Below are positions 48,708 to 57,354 of a DNA stretch of 64,000 nt, in pieces; the first letter of the stretch is position 1; each line of letters begins with the position of its first letter. Made by a program: the position numbers and the translations under genes. The notes beneath the pieces were generated by a model. It had not been told where the DNA came from. It did no database searches and saw only the letters and a program-made list of their open reading frames with translations. The stretch comes from Paludibacteraceae bacterium (GTDB taxonomy: Bacteria > Bacteroidota > Bacteroidia > Bacteroidales > Paludibacteraceae), in NCBI GenBank assembly GCA_017451525.1, contig JAFTOD010000004.1, positions 1-64,000 on the forward strand, read 5' to 3'.

Positions 48708-49469
48708 ATGGGAAAAATTATTTCATTAGCTAACCAAAAAGGGGGCGTCGGCAAAACAACTACCTCCATCAATCTCGCTGCAGCATTGGCGCAACAAGGC
48801 AAGCGTGTGCTGCTCGTGGATGCTGATCCACAAGCCAACACATCGTCTGGTTTGGGAGTGGATATCCAACAATTGGAAAATACCGTATATGAATGTCTAA
48901 TCAATGAGATTGACCCAACTACTGCTATTCTACCAACGAGCATTGACAATCTGTATATGATACCATCGCATATAGATTTGGTGGGTGCAGAGATAGAGAT
49001 GCTCAACCTTGAACAACGCGAGAATATACTCAAACGTGTACTTAGTTCACTTAAAGCAGATTATGACTATATTCTAATCGACTGCTCACCTTCGCTGGGA
49101 CTGATTACTATCAATGCTTTGACAGCAAGTGATAGCATTATCATACCTGTACAATGCGAATTTTTTGCCTTAGAGGGTATCGCTAAATTGCTCAATACGA
49201 TTAAAATCATCAAATCGAATCTCAATCCAACATTGCGTATCGAGGGCTTTTTGCTGACCATGTACGATGCACGTTTGCGCCTCTCTGCACAGGTACACGA
49301 TGAGGTGCGTCGTCACTTTGGCGACTTGGTATTCAATACCGTCATCGCGCGCAATGTGCGCTTGAGCGAAGCACCTAGTCATGGTATGTCGGTATTGGAG
49401 TATGATCGCAATAGTAAAGGTGCAAAAAACTATACAAATTTAGCAAAAGAATTGATTAAGAGACAATAA
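48708..49469 (+). CDS. parA: Chromosome partitioning ATPase ParA/Soj
   Basis: The 253-residue Walker-type ATPase has the deviant P-loop QKGGVGKTTTSINLAAAL (about 9-26), VLLVDADPQANTSSGLG, and DYILIDCSPSLGLITINAL. It works with ParB and parS to segregate chromosome origins. parB begins 2 bp after its stop. No parS-like palindrome was spotted nearby. Confidence 0.96.
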   Translation: MGKIISLANQKGGVGKTTTSINLAAALAQQGKRVLLVDADPQANTSSGLGVDIQQLENTVYECLINEIDPTTAILPTSIDNLYMIPSHIDLVGAEIEMLNLEQRENILKRVLSSLKADYDYILIDCSPSLGLITINALTASDSIIIPVQCEFFALEGIAKLLNTIKIIKSNLNPTLRIEGFLLTMYDARLRLSAQVHDEVRRHFGDLVFNTVIARNVRLSEAPSHGMSVLEYDRNSKGAKNYTNLAKELIKRQ

Positions 49470-49471
49470 CT

Positions 49472-50293
49472 ATGAAAAAGACACTCGGTTTAGGAAGAGG
49501 TTTGGATGCGTTGATTGACACCACCCATGTGTCCACAGCAGGTTCATCATCCATTAGTGAGATTGCGCTCGATAAAATATATGCCAATCCTGATCAACCA
49601 CGTCACACCTTTGATGAAGAGGCATTGCAAGAATTGGCACAATCAATAGCAGAACACGGCGTAATTTCGCCAATCACGTTGCGCAAAGATGCCAATAATC
49701 GTTACATGATTATTGCAGGTGAACGTCGCTATCGTGCAGCAAAATTGGCAGGTTTACATGCTATACCAGCCTATATCCGTACTGCTAAAGATGAGCAAGT
49801 GATGGAATGGGCATTGATTGAGAATATCCAGCGCGAAGATTTGGATGCTATTGAGATTGCTTTGGCATATCAACGCTTGATGGATGAATATAATCTCACT
49901 CAAGAGCGTATGTCAGAACGTGTGGGTAAGAAACGTGCTACTGTAGCCAATTACCTGCGTTTGCTGAAATTGCCAGCAGAGATTCAATTGGGTATTAAAG
50001 AGAAAAAGATTGATATGGGGCATGCACGGGCGATTTTAGGTTCGCCATCACCAGAACAACAACTGCTACTCTACAAGAAAATCGTGCAGAACGGATTGTC
50101 GGTGAGAAAAGTAGAAGAACTGGTAAATTCTACGAAATCTACTAAAGAAAAGAAGGTGGCAACATCATACAACGAACAACAAGTAAAATTGCAACATGCA
50201 TTGCAATTACCAGTGAAAATCAATGGCAATAAAATCACAATTACGTTTAACAACGAAGGAGAATTGGACGCCATCATTCAACGATTAGTTTGA
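49472..50293 (+). CDS. parB: Chromosome partitioning protein ParB/Spo0J
   Basis: The 273-residue protein has the ParB N-domain with the CTPase boxes (PRHTFDEEALQELAQSI, AGERRYRAAKLAG, IENIQREDLDAIEIA), a helix-turn-helix (about 130-160; TQERMSERVGKKRATVANYL) and a C-terminal dimerisation part. It spreads on DNA around parS and loads chromosome-organising factors. It is co-transcribed with parA and overlaps the next gene by 4 bp. Confidence 0.96.
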   Translation: MKKTLGLGRGLDALIDTTHVSTAGSSSISEIALDKIYANPDQPRHTFDEEALQELAQSIAEHGVISPITLRKDANNRYMIIAGERRYRAAKLAGLHAIPAYIRTAKDEQVMEWALIENIQREDLDAIEIALAYQRLMDEYNLTQERMSERVGKKRATVANYLRLLKLPAEIQLGIKEKKIDMGHARAILGSPSPEQQLLLYKKIVQNGLSVRKVEELVNSTKSTKEKKVATSYNEQQVKLQHALQLPVKINGNKITITFNNEGELDAIIQRLV

Positions 50294-50991
50294 AACGACT
50301 CGTACTGTACATATTATTTGTGTTCTTTGCCTCTAATATCTTGTCTCAAACAGAAATGGCAATTGATACCACCGAATGGATGACCACCGAGGAAATTCAG
50401 ATGTTGCATCAGCCTGAGCCATTGGTTGTGCATGATGATTCTGTATCGTTGACCCAAAAGGAGATAGACCGACTCTTTTGGAAGCCAGACCCTATGCGTG
50501 CAGTATGGTTAGGAGCCATTGTGCCAGGATTGGGACAAATATACAATCGCAGCTATTGGAAAATACCTATAGTCTATGGAGGACTTATGGGCTGTACATA
50601 TGCTATCATTTGGACAAATAGTCAATACAATGGTTATAAAAATGCTTATCGTGATATCTATTTTGACATACGCGATGGAAAAGTGAGCAATGACCCTAGC
50701 AAATCTTACATTGCAATTCTTCCAGAAGGCTATACAATTGATCGAATGGGTGGTACATCTGCTTATCAGAGTAGGCTCAAAGAATGGCAAAATAAATCAC
50801 GCAGTAATCGCGACCTTTCCATCGCTATTACAGTGATTGTTTATGCGCTCACATTGGTAGATGCGTATGTAGATGCACAATTGTTTGATTTTGACATATC
50901 TACCGATTTGTCGCTCAACGTATCACCTCAACTCTACTATGATCTACAAAACCAACGTAGTGCAGAAGTCAAACTCGCAATAACTTTTTAA
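50290..50991 (+). CDS. DUF5683 membrane protein
   Basis: The 233-residue protein has an N-terminal signal segment, then PDPMRAVWLGAIVPGLGQIYNRSYWKIPIVYGG, the DUF5683 signature (about 72-104). One or more membrane segments follow, with a second near 175-190. The start codon is TTG, overlapping the parB stop (TTGA). It is commonly found between parB and a lytic transglycosylase in Bacteroidota, but its function is unknown. Confidence 0.82.
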   Translation: MKRLVLYILFVFFASNILSQTEMAIDTTEWMTTEEIQMLHQPEPLVVHDDSVSLTQKEIDRLFWKPDPMRAVWLGAIVPGLGQIYNRSYWKIPIVYGGLMGCTYAIIWTNSQYNGYKNAYRDIYFDIRDGKVSNDPSKSYIAILPEGYTIDRMGGTSAYQSRLKEWQNKSRSNRDLSIAITVIVYALTLVDAYVDAQLFDFDISTDLSLNVSPQLYYDLQNQRSAEVKLAITF

Positions 50992-51018
50992 TTTGTAAAA
51001 CTCAATCATTTAAAGAAT

Positions 51019-52239
51019 TTGAAACGACTACTCTACATACTATTGCTGACGGGGACACTTATCCCTGCTACTCGTGCCAACGATAGCACCAATCTATTAA
51101 TGACAGATACGGTAGAATCTCCTATTTTCTTTGATGAAGCATTGGCATGGCTTGATACTACCGAATGTTTGTCTGACACGATTATAGCTGAATTACCTGA
51201 TTCCATTTACAAACAACGCTTGCAGGCATTACCTTTCGTTATTGAAGTGCCCTATAATGAGGTGGTAAGACGCTATATCTTACGCTACGTAAAGCATAGT
51301 CCTCGTCAGTTAGCAGCGCTGCAGCGCAAAGCAGAATATTATTTTCCTATCTTTGAAAATATCCTAGCCAAGCATGACTTGCCTTATGAGTTGTGCTATA
51401 TGCCCGTAATAGAATCAGCACTCAACCCACAAGCACGCTCTCACATGGGGGCTACAGGATTATGGCAGTTTATGCCTGCTACAGGTAAGAAATATGGTTT
51501 GGAAATCAACTCCCTGGTGGATGAACGAATGGATCCCATTCGCTCTACAGAAGCAGCATGTTTATTCCTCAAGAACCTTTACGGTATCTTCCAAGATTGG
51601 AACTTAGTAATTGCTGCCTATAACTGTGGACCAGGCAATGTGAACAAAGCAATTCACCGTGCGGGAGGCAAACGCGATTTTTGGAGTATATACCCATTTC
51701 TTCCCAGCGAAACAAGAGGCTATTTGCCTATCTTTATTGCAGCATCATATGCTATGAATTATGCACAAGAACACGGCATATGTCCTGCTGATCCTTTGCC
51801 CACAATGGCTGCTGATACGATTATTACCACCCATCGCCAACATCTCAAGCAGATTGCTGATAATATTGATATTCCACTGGCTGAATTGCGTCGCTTGAAT
51901 CCACAATATCCTCGTGATATCATTCCTGGTGGCAAGTCATATGCTATCTGCCTACCGATTGAAAAGGCAGGAATGTATATTGACCTTCATGATACTATAT
52001 TAGCATATCGTGCAGAAGAGTTAATTCATAATCGTCGTGATGAAATCGAGTTGTTACATCGTACATCCGTTAATGGAGGCTACTCAATCAATGGTGTCAC
52101 ATATTACAAAATCAAAGAGGGCGACACCTTAGGTGGCATAGCTAAGAAGTTCCGCGTTAGCGTCAAACAACTCAAAGCATGGAATGGGCTCAAGTCAGAC
52201 ATGATTCGTGCTGGTAAAACGCTCAAGATAGGCAGTTAG
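51019..52239 (+). CDS. MltD-like lytic transglycosylase with LysM
   Basis: The 406-residue protein has a signal peptide (TTG start, MKRLLYILLLTGTLIPATRA). The transglycosylase SLT domain is at about 115-235, with catalytic Glu in YMPVIESALNPQA (about 128-140), GATGLWQFMPATGKKYG and AYNCGPGNV. A LysM domain is at about 360-405 (YKIKEGDTLGGIAKKFRVSV). It cleaves peptidoglycan glycan strands in the periplasm. Gene order parA-parB-DUF5683-mltD is a Bacteroidota hallmark. Confidence 0.93.
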   Translation: MKRLLYILLLTGTLIPATRANDSTNLLMTDTVESPIFFDEALAWLDTTECLSDTIIAELPDSIYKQRLQALPFVIEVPYNEVVRRYILRYVKHSPRQLAALQRKAEYYFPIFENILAKHDLPYELCYMPVIESALNPQARSHMGATGLWQFMPATGKKYGLEINSLVDERMDPIRSTEAACLFLKNLYGIFQDWNLVIAAYNCGPGNVNKAIHRAGGKRDFWSIYPFLPSETRGYLPIFIAASYAMNYAQEHGICPADPLPTMAADTIITTHRQHLKQIADNIDIPLAELRRLNPQYPRDIIPGGKSYAICLPIEKAGMYIDLHDTILAYRAEELIHNRRDEIELLHRTSVNGGYSINGVTYYKIKEGDTLGGIAKKFRVSVKQLKAWNGLKSDMIRAGKTLKIGS

Positions 52240-52256
52240 ATATACCATAAATATTG

Positions 52257-52580
52257 ATGAAACCCACGAAAGTATATTATTCTATGGCAGAGGTTAAGCA
52301 GATGCTTAATCTACCAGCTTCTACGCTCAGGTATTGGGAAGATCAATTTTCACAATTGTCGCCACGCAAAGATGAACATGGAAATAGATACTATACTGAA
52401 CATGATATTGAATTGATTAAGCAAATCAAGTATCTGCGTGATGAGTTGCATATAGTGCGCATTGCAGCGATTAAAAATGAATTGAACAACAAGAAAAAGC
52501 AAATCGATGTGCGACAAAAAGCGTCTGAAATTCTCCAGCAAGTTCGTGCAGAACTTATGGAAATTCGCGCAAAATTATAG
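52257..52580 (+). CDS. MerR-family transcriptional regulator
   Basis: The 107-residue protein is mainly a MerR DNA-binding domain (about 6-75; VYYSMAEVKQMLNLPASTLR, YWEDQF) with a short helical tail, as in the small MerR regulators of this gene neighbourhood. ATG 52257 is preferred over the preceding TTG at 52254. It is 17 bp after the transglycosylase gene. The target genes are unknown. Confidence 0.85.
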   Translation: MKPTKVYYSMAEVKQMLNLPASTLRYWEDQFSQLSPRKDEHGNRYYTEHDIELIKQIKYLRDELHIVRIAAIKNELNNKKKQIDVRQKASEILQQVRAELMEIRAKL

Positions 52581-52586
52581 TATTTG

Positions 52587-52618
52587 TTTGCATATCTGCT
52601 TTTTTTTATATAACTTTG
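52587..52618 (+). promoter_or_regulatory. Promoter of the FKBP-DUF4827-glmM run
   Basis: TTTG (52587-52590), a 20-bp spacer and TAACTTTG (52611-52618). The start codon follows 20 bp later. Confidence 0.78.
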
Positions 52619-52638
52619 CAGCATTATTTGAAAAATAA

Positions 52639-53181
52639 ATGGTATTTAGCCAACACCATATCATCCGATATTTGCATGTTATACTGATAGCATGCATCGT
52701 GATAGGACTATCGGGGTGCAGAAAAAATAGTCCACAACCAGTCCGCCACTTGGGCGAAGAAAACACCGTGGATTCCACATTGTTGGCCAAAATGGAGTTT
52801 AACCAACGAATGGCTAGCGCCGCGGATAGAGAATGCTTGGCTTGGATTAAAAACGACTCAAATGCCTATACGCTTGATGATTTTGGTTTTTGGTATAAAA
52901 AGGAAAATATAACCAATGGTGAAACGATACAGAGTGGTCAAACGGTACAACTACATGTAATGGTACACGAATTGAATGGCAATCTGTTGGCTGATTTGGA
53001 AGACGCATTCGTGTTGGGCAGTGATAATATGCCGATTGCTATGAACCGCGCGTTAAAGGCGATGCGCATTGGAGAAGAAATGACAATTGTTACGCCGTGG
53101 TATTTGGCGTATGGCGCAGAAGGAAAAGGAATTATCAAACCATATACAAACTTAGTAATAACATTAGAAATAGAAGAATGA
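52639..53181 (+). CDS. FKBP-type peptidyl-prolyl isomerase lipoprotein
   Basis: The 180-residue protein has a lipobox LSGC (Cys27) and an FKBP domain in its C-terminal half: FGFWYKKENITNGETIQSGQ (about 80-99), then ALKAMRIGEEMTIVTPWYLAYG and IKPYTNLVITLEIEE. It resembles the GldI-type lipoprotein isomerases of Bacteroidota. It is translationally coupled to the DUF4827 gene (ATGA). Confidence 0.87.
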   Translation: MVFSQHHIIRYLHVILIACIVIGLSGCRKNSPQPVRHLGEENTVDSTLLAKMEFNQRMASAADRECLAWIKNDSNAYTLDDFGFWYKKENITNGETIQSGQTVQLHVMVHELNGNLLADLEDAFVLGSDNMPIAMNRALKAMRIGEEMTIVTPWYLAYGAEGKGIIKPYTNLVITLEIEE

Positions 53182-53720
53182 AACATACTTATATATACAT
53201 CCTATTGTTGCTAACAGGCATTGTTAGTAGTTGCAACAAAAACGTTTATTCGGAGCAGTTGAAAGCAGAGGAGAAACTGATTGAATCTTTTATTGCACGA
53301 CAAGGTATCAAAGTGGTAGATATAATGCCTACTACTATGGAGGAATGGAGCGAAAACGTATATTGGCGTGTACCTGATTACGACAATTTCTATTTTCATC
53401 TCGTAGAGCAAGGAGATACCACTTCTGCTGAAATTGAAGCAAAAGAAATAGTTTTACTTCGTTTCAAACGATACACATTAGAAGAATATGCTGATACATT
53501 AAGCTTATGGACTACACAAGATAGTCCAGAACCTATCAAGTTTCAGTATATGATAAATTCGCAAGAGTCTTGTACGGGTTGGCAAGTGGCGCTTAAATAC
53601 ATGAAGTACCACAATTCACAATGCAAAATTATCTGCCCGAGTAAATTAGGATTCAGTGAGGAGAACAGTACTGTAACTCCGTATGGTTATGACCTTAAAA
53701 TTAAAATCAAAAGATACTAA
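53178..53720 (+). CDS. DUF4827-like lipoprotein
   Basis: From ATG 53178 the product has 180 residues with a lipobox VSSC (Cys19) and, after it, NVYSEQLKAEEKLIESFIAR, which matches the DUF4827 pattern next to FKBP genes in Bacteroides. The C-terminal half looks like an incomplete FKBP fold (LRFKRYTLEEYADTLSLW, ...CTGWQVALKYMK). Its start overlaps the isomerase stop by 4 bp. Confidence 0.75.
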   Translation: MKHTYIYILLLLTGIVSSCNKNVYSEQLKAEEKLIESFIARQGIKVVDIMPTTMEEWSENVYWRVPDYDNFYFHLVEQGDTTSAEIEAKEIVLLRFKRYTLEEYADTLSLWTTQDSPEPIKFQYMINSQESCTGWQVALKYMKYHNSQCKIICPSKLGFSEENSTVTPYGYDLKIKIKRY

Positions 53721-53724
53721 GAAA

Positions 53725-55107
53725 ATGGCACTTGTAAAAAGTATTTCAGGCATTCGCGGTACTATTGGTGGTCGCGTTGCAGAGGGCTTGAGCCCAGTAG
53801 ATGTTGTTCGCTTCACAGCCGCATACGCTACCCAGCGTTTGGCGATGATTCCAGACAACAAGACAATCGTAGTAGGTCGTGATGCTCGTTTGAGCGGCGA
53901 AATGGTAGATCAATTGGTATGCGGTACCTTAATCGGTATGGGATATGATGTTATCAATATTGGTTTGGCAAGTACTCCAACTACCGAATTAGCCGTGACA
54001 GGTTTGGGCGCAGCAGGTGGTATCATTTTGACAGCAAGCCATAATCCAAAACAATGGAACGCGCTGAAACTACTTAATGAGAAAGGCGAGTTTCTCAATG
54101 ATCAAGAGGGCAAAGAGGTATTGGCTATTGCAGAGGCAGAGGACTTTAACTTTGCCGAAGTAGATGACCTTGGTCATATCACTCATCGCGATTATTTGCC
54201 AGACCACGTTCGCGACGTGATGGCACTCGAATTAGTGGATAAAGCTGCGATTGAGGCAAAGAACTATACCGTGGCTATTGATTGCGTAAACTCGGTTGGT
54301 GGTTTGGCTATTCCTGCAATCCTCCGCGAGTTAGGTGTAAAGAATATTATTGAACTCAACTGTGAGCCAACAGGTCACTTCGCACATAATCCAGAACCAA
54401 TCCCACAAAACTTGACCCAAATCAGCGACCTCATGCGCGAGGGCAAAGCAGATGTAGGTTTCGTGGTTGACCCAGACGTGGATCGCTTGGCCATCATCTG
54501 TGAGGATGGCGAGATGTTCGGCGAGGAGTACACTCTTGTTTCCGTTGCCGACTACGTACTCAGTCATACTCCAGGTAACACCGTAAGCAATATGTCTTCT
54601 ACACGCGCACTCAGCGACGTGACTGTAAAACATGGTGGTTCATACAGTGCTAGTGCCGTTGGTGAAGTCAACGTCACTACAGAGATGAAGCGAACCAACG
54701 CTGTCATCGGCGGAGAAGGCAACGGCGGAGTCATCTATCCTGCTAGCCACTATGGTCGCGACGCACTCGTAGGTATCGCACTCTTCCTCAGCAGCCTCGC
54801 TCAAAAGGGATGCAAGGTAAGCGAACTACGTGCTACCTTCCCAGACTACTGCATCTCCAAAAACCGCATCAACCTCACTCCTGAAATCGACGTGGATAAG
54901 GTACTCGAAGCGGTCAAAGGACAATTCGCAGGAGAACGTATCAACGACCGTGACGGCGTAAAGATTGACTTTGCTGATGGTTGGGTACACCTACGCAAAT
55001 CCAACACAGAACCTATCATTCGCGTTTATTCAGAGGCCGCTACGATGGAAGAAGCAGATGCCTTAGCGAAGAAAGTGATTGACGTGGTTTGGGCTGTAGT
55101 TGGATAA
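53725..55107 (+). CDS. glmM: Phosphoglucosamine mutase
   Basis: From ATG 53725 the protein has 460 residues. Phosphohexomutase landmarks: SISGIRGTIGG (5-15), the active serine in TASHNPKQWNALK (about 105), the magnesium loop DPDVDRLA (about 250-257) and the phosphate-binding RKSNTEPIIRVYSEA near the C-terminus. The SGIRG start and closing motif fit the GlmM branch, which converts glucosamine-6-P to glucosamine-1-P for peptidoglycan and LPS; a wider phosphomannomutase role is an alternative. Confidence 0.88.
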   Translation: MALVKSISGIRGTIGGRVAEGLSPVDVVRFTAAYATQRLAMIPDNKTIVVGRDARLSGEMVDQLVCGTLIGMGYDVINIGLASTPTTELAVTGLGAAGGIILTASHNPKQWNALKLLNEKGEFLNDQEGKEVLAIAEAEDFNFAEVDDLGHITHRDYLPDHVRDVMALELVDKAAIEAKNYTVAIDCVNSVGGLAIPAILRELGVKNIIELNCEPTGHFAHNPEPIPQNLTQISDLMREGKADVGFVVDPDVDRLAIICEDGEMFGEEYTLVSVADYVLSHTPGNTVSNMSSTRALSDVTVKHGGSYSASAVGEVNVTTEMKRTNAVIGGEGNGGVIYPASHYGRDALVGIALFLSSLAQKGCKVSELRATFPDYCISKNRINLTPEIDVDKVLEAVKGQFAGERINDRDGVKIDFADGWVHLRKSNTEPIIRVYSEAATMEEADALAKKVIDVVWAVVG

Positions 55108-55141
55108 TCAGCAACAACCAAAAATATTTTATACATTCCGT

Positions 55142-55900
55142 ATGGAGATATTAATAACCAATGATGATGGTTGGGGAGCCAAAGGCATCCTGACGCTCGT
55201 ACGTATCTTGACCCAATTGGGGCACGTGACAGTCGTTGCCCCAGATGGGCCACGTAGCGGCATGAGCAATGCTATTAGCGTGCAACAACCCATGTATCTT
55301 CGCCCACTCAATGACCCTAATTGGGGCAATGAAGAGTGGCAAAAGAACGCAACCGTCTATACCACCAATGGTACACCTAGCGACTGCGTCAAACTGGCAT
55401 TAGATGTGCTGTTTGAAGGTGACCCTACACGTGTCAATCTACTGGCAAGTGGCATCAATCATGGATCAAATGCGGCCATCAACGTCATTTATTCTGGAAC
55501 AATGGGAGCATGCTTTGTCGGTGCAGAACACGCTATTCCGTCGATTGGTTACTCGATTGATGACCATAACCTAGATGCTGATTTTAGGTATTTCGAATCG
55601 TATATCCTAGAACTCACGCGTCACCTCTTGGAAGAAGGTATGCCCTATGGCGTATGCTATAACATCAACGCTCCTATAGGCGAATTGCAAGGGGTAAGAT
55701 GGACGCGTCAATGCCGTGGATTTTGGCAAAAAGAGATGGAAGAGCGTGTGGATGAAAAGGGCGAAAAATACTATTGGCTGACAGGAGAATTTATCAATAT
55801 GGAACCCGAAGTAGAGGATACTGATATATGGGCAATGAACAATCATTATGTCAGTGTTCATCCTTGTACAATAGACCAAACGGCTTACGCAGAGATTTGA
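55142..55900 (+). CDS. surE: 5'/3'-nucleotidase SurE
   Basis: From ATG 55142 the protein has 252 residues with the SurE start MEILITNDDGWGAKG (Asp8, Asp9 metal ligands), VVAPDGPRSGMSNAIS, TPSDCVKLAL and SGINHGSNAAINVIYSGTMGA. It dephosphorylates nucleoside monophosphates. The C-terminus is short (AYAEI), ending 23 bp before the next start. Located between glmM and a small membrane-protein gene. Confidence 0.93.
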   Translation: MEILITNDDGWGAKGILTLVRILTQLGHVTVVAPDGPRSGMSNAISVQQPMYLRPLNDPNWGNEEWQKNATVYTTNGTPSDCVKLALDVLFEGDPTRVNLLASGINHGSNAAINVIYSGTMGACFVGAEHAIPSIGYSIDDHNLDADFRYFESYILELTRHLLEEGMPYGVCYNINAPIGELQGVRWTRQCRGFWQKEMEERVDEKGEKYYWLTGEFINMEPEVEDTDIWAMNNHYVSVHPCTIDQTAYAEI

Positions 55901-55922
55901 TAAATATTGGATAGGTATCTTA

Positions 55923-56168
55923 TTGGGATTGATTATCCCAGTGGTTATAGGATATATTTACATTGAACGCTTCAACTTGTGGTACACTTTTGAAGCGTTC
56001 AATATGGATTTGATGGGAGGGATTTTAGGAAGGATAGTGCAGGTAGGTATATTTCCTAATTTGGCATTGTTATTTGTATTCTATACCATGGAATTATGGA
56101 AATTAGCAAAAGGTGTCCTAATCGCTGCTTTGCCTTATCTTATTGCTAGTATTATATTGATGGCATAA
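55923..56168 (+). CDS. Small membrane protein, start uncertain
   Basis: From the first possible TTG (55923) the product has 81 residues with three hydrophobic segments. The frame stays open back to 55875, encoding FDKYWIGILLGLIIP immediately before; that stretch resembles the N-terminus of a conserved Bacteroidota membrane protein beginning with FDKYWIGI. No ATG, GTG or TTG starts it, so the true start is either non-standard or lost through an indel near the surE end. Function unknown. Confidence 0.7.
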   Translation: MGLIIPVVIGYIYIERFNLWYTFEAFNMDLMGGILGRIVQVGIFPNLALLFVFYTMELWKLAKGVLIAALPYLIASIILMA

Positions 56169-56170
56169 AT

Positions 56171-57325
56171 ATGAGATACTTTATTATAGCAGGAGAAGCA
56201 TCTGGTGATCTTCATGGAGCAAATTTGATGAAGGCATTGCGGAAAAACGATTCGCATGCGTCTTTCGTTGGGTTAGGTGGAGACAAGATGCGTGCTGAAG
56301 GTTGTAATATTCGTGTAGATTATCGTGACATGGCATATATGGGCATCATAGCGGTACTACAGAACTTGGACAAGGTGAAGCGCAATCTTAATATTGCTAA
56401 GCAATCGTTGTTAGAGGCTCAACCTGACGCATTGATTCTCATTGACTATCCTTCATTCAATCTAAAAATAGCTAAGTTCTGCAAACAATATATACCACAC
56501 ACCAAAATCATTTATTATATTCCACCTAAAGTTTGGGCTTGGAAAAAATGGCGTGTACACAGCATAGCTAAATATTGCGATGAGATATTAGGTATCTTCC
56601 CCTTTGAGCCTGCTTTCTATGCCAAATATGGCTATAAGTGCCATTATGTAGGTAACCCTACTGCAGATTGTATTCGAGAATTTAGAATCAAGAATGATGA
56701 ATTAAGAACTAATCATGCAGAAGAACTCAAAATTCATTATTCAAAATCCATAATTGCTATCCTACCAGGTTCTCGTCGCAGTGAAATTAGCCTCTGCTTA
56801 CCCACTATGTTAGACGCAGCAAGGCAAGTGGCGGGGAATGAATATCAAATTATTGTGGCAGCAGCGCCTGGAGTGGAGGATGCTTTCTATCAACCATTTA
56901 TACAAGGTGAAATTCTCACACGTGATACGTATAAGGTGCTAACAGAAGCCAAAGCTGCAATCGTAAATTCGGGAACTGCAACGTTGGAAGCGGCTCTTAT
57001 TGGATGTCCACAAACGGCTGTTTATTATATAGCAGGTAGTAAATATCTTGAAAAATTGCTTCGTCCAATCATCTTTAGCATACCTAATTTCACATTGGTA
57101 AACATTATCTTGCAAGGTCAAGTAATCCAAGAATTGATTGCTAGTCGTTTTACGGTTGAGAATGTTATAGAAGAATTAGATCGGTTGTTGCATAATGCAA
57201 CTTATCGTTCGCAGATATTGTCAAAATATCAACTATTATACGAAATATTAGGGAATACCTCTGCTTCTAACAACGCTGCAGAAAGGATTATAGCCTTATT
57301 AGCTTCGGACAATAGTCCATTATAA
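56171..57325 (+). CDS. lpxB: Lipid-A-disaccharide synthase
   Basis: The 384-residue protein has LpxB signatures: IIAGEASGDLHGANLM (3-18), YMGIIAVLQNLDKV, LILIDYPSFNLKIAKF, YIPPKVWAWKKWR and PGSRRSEISLCLP, then NSGTATLEAAL. It joins UDP-2,3-diacylglucosamine and lipid X at the inner membrane in lipid A synthesis. It begins 2 bp after the small membrane-protein gene. Confidence 0.96.
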   Translation: MRYFIIAGEASGDLHGANLMKALRKNDSHASFVGLGGDKMRAEGCNIRVDYRDMAYMGIIAVLQNLDKVKRNLNIAKQSLLEAQPDALILIDYPSFNLKIAKFCKQYIPHTKIIYYIPPKVWAWKKWRVHSIAKYCDEILGIFPFEPAFYAKYGYKCHYVGNPTADCIREFRIKNDELRTNHAEELKIHYSKSIIAILPGSRRSEISLCLPTMLDAARQVAGNEYQIIVAAAPGVEDAFYQPFIQGEILTRDTYKVLTEAKAAIVNSGTATLEAALIGCPQTAVYYIAGSKYLEKLLRPIIFSIPNFTLVNIILQGQVIQELIASRFTVENVIEELDRLLHNATYRSQILSKYQLLYEILGNTSASNNAAERIIALLASDNSPL

Positions 57326-57354
57326 TCAGCCGAGGTGGCTGGTTATAGGGTAGT

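Noticed and set aside
48600-50400. parS site near parAB
   Set aside because: No palindrome like the known parS consensus was found by eye; the site may lie elsewhere on the chromosome.
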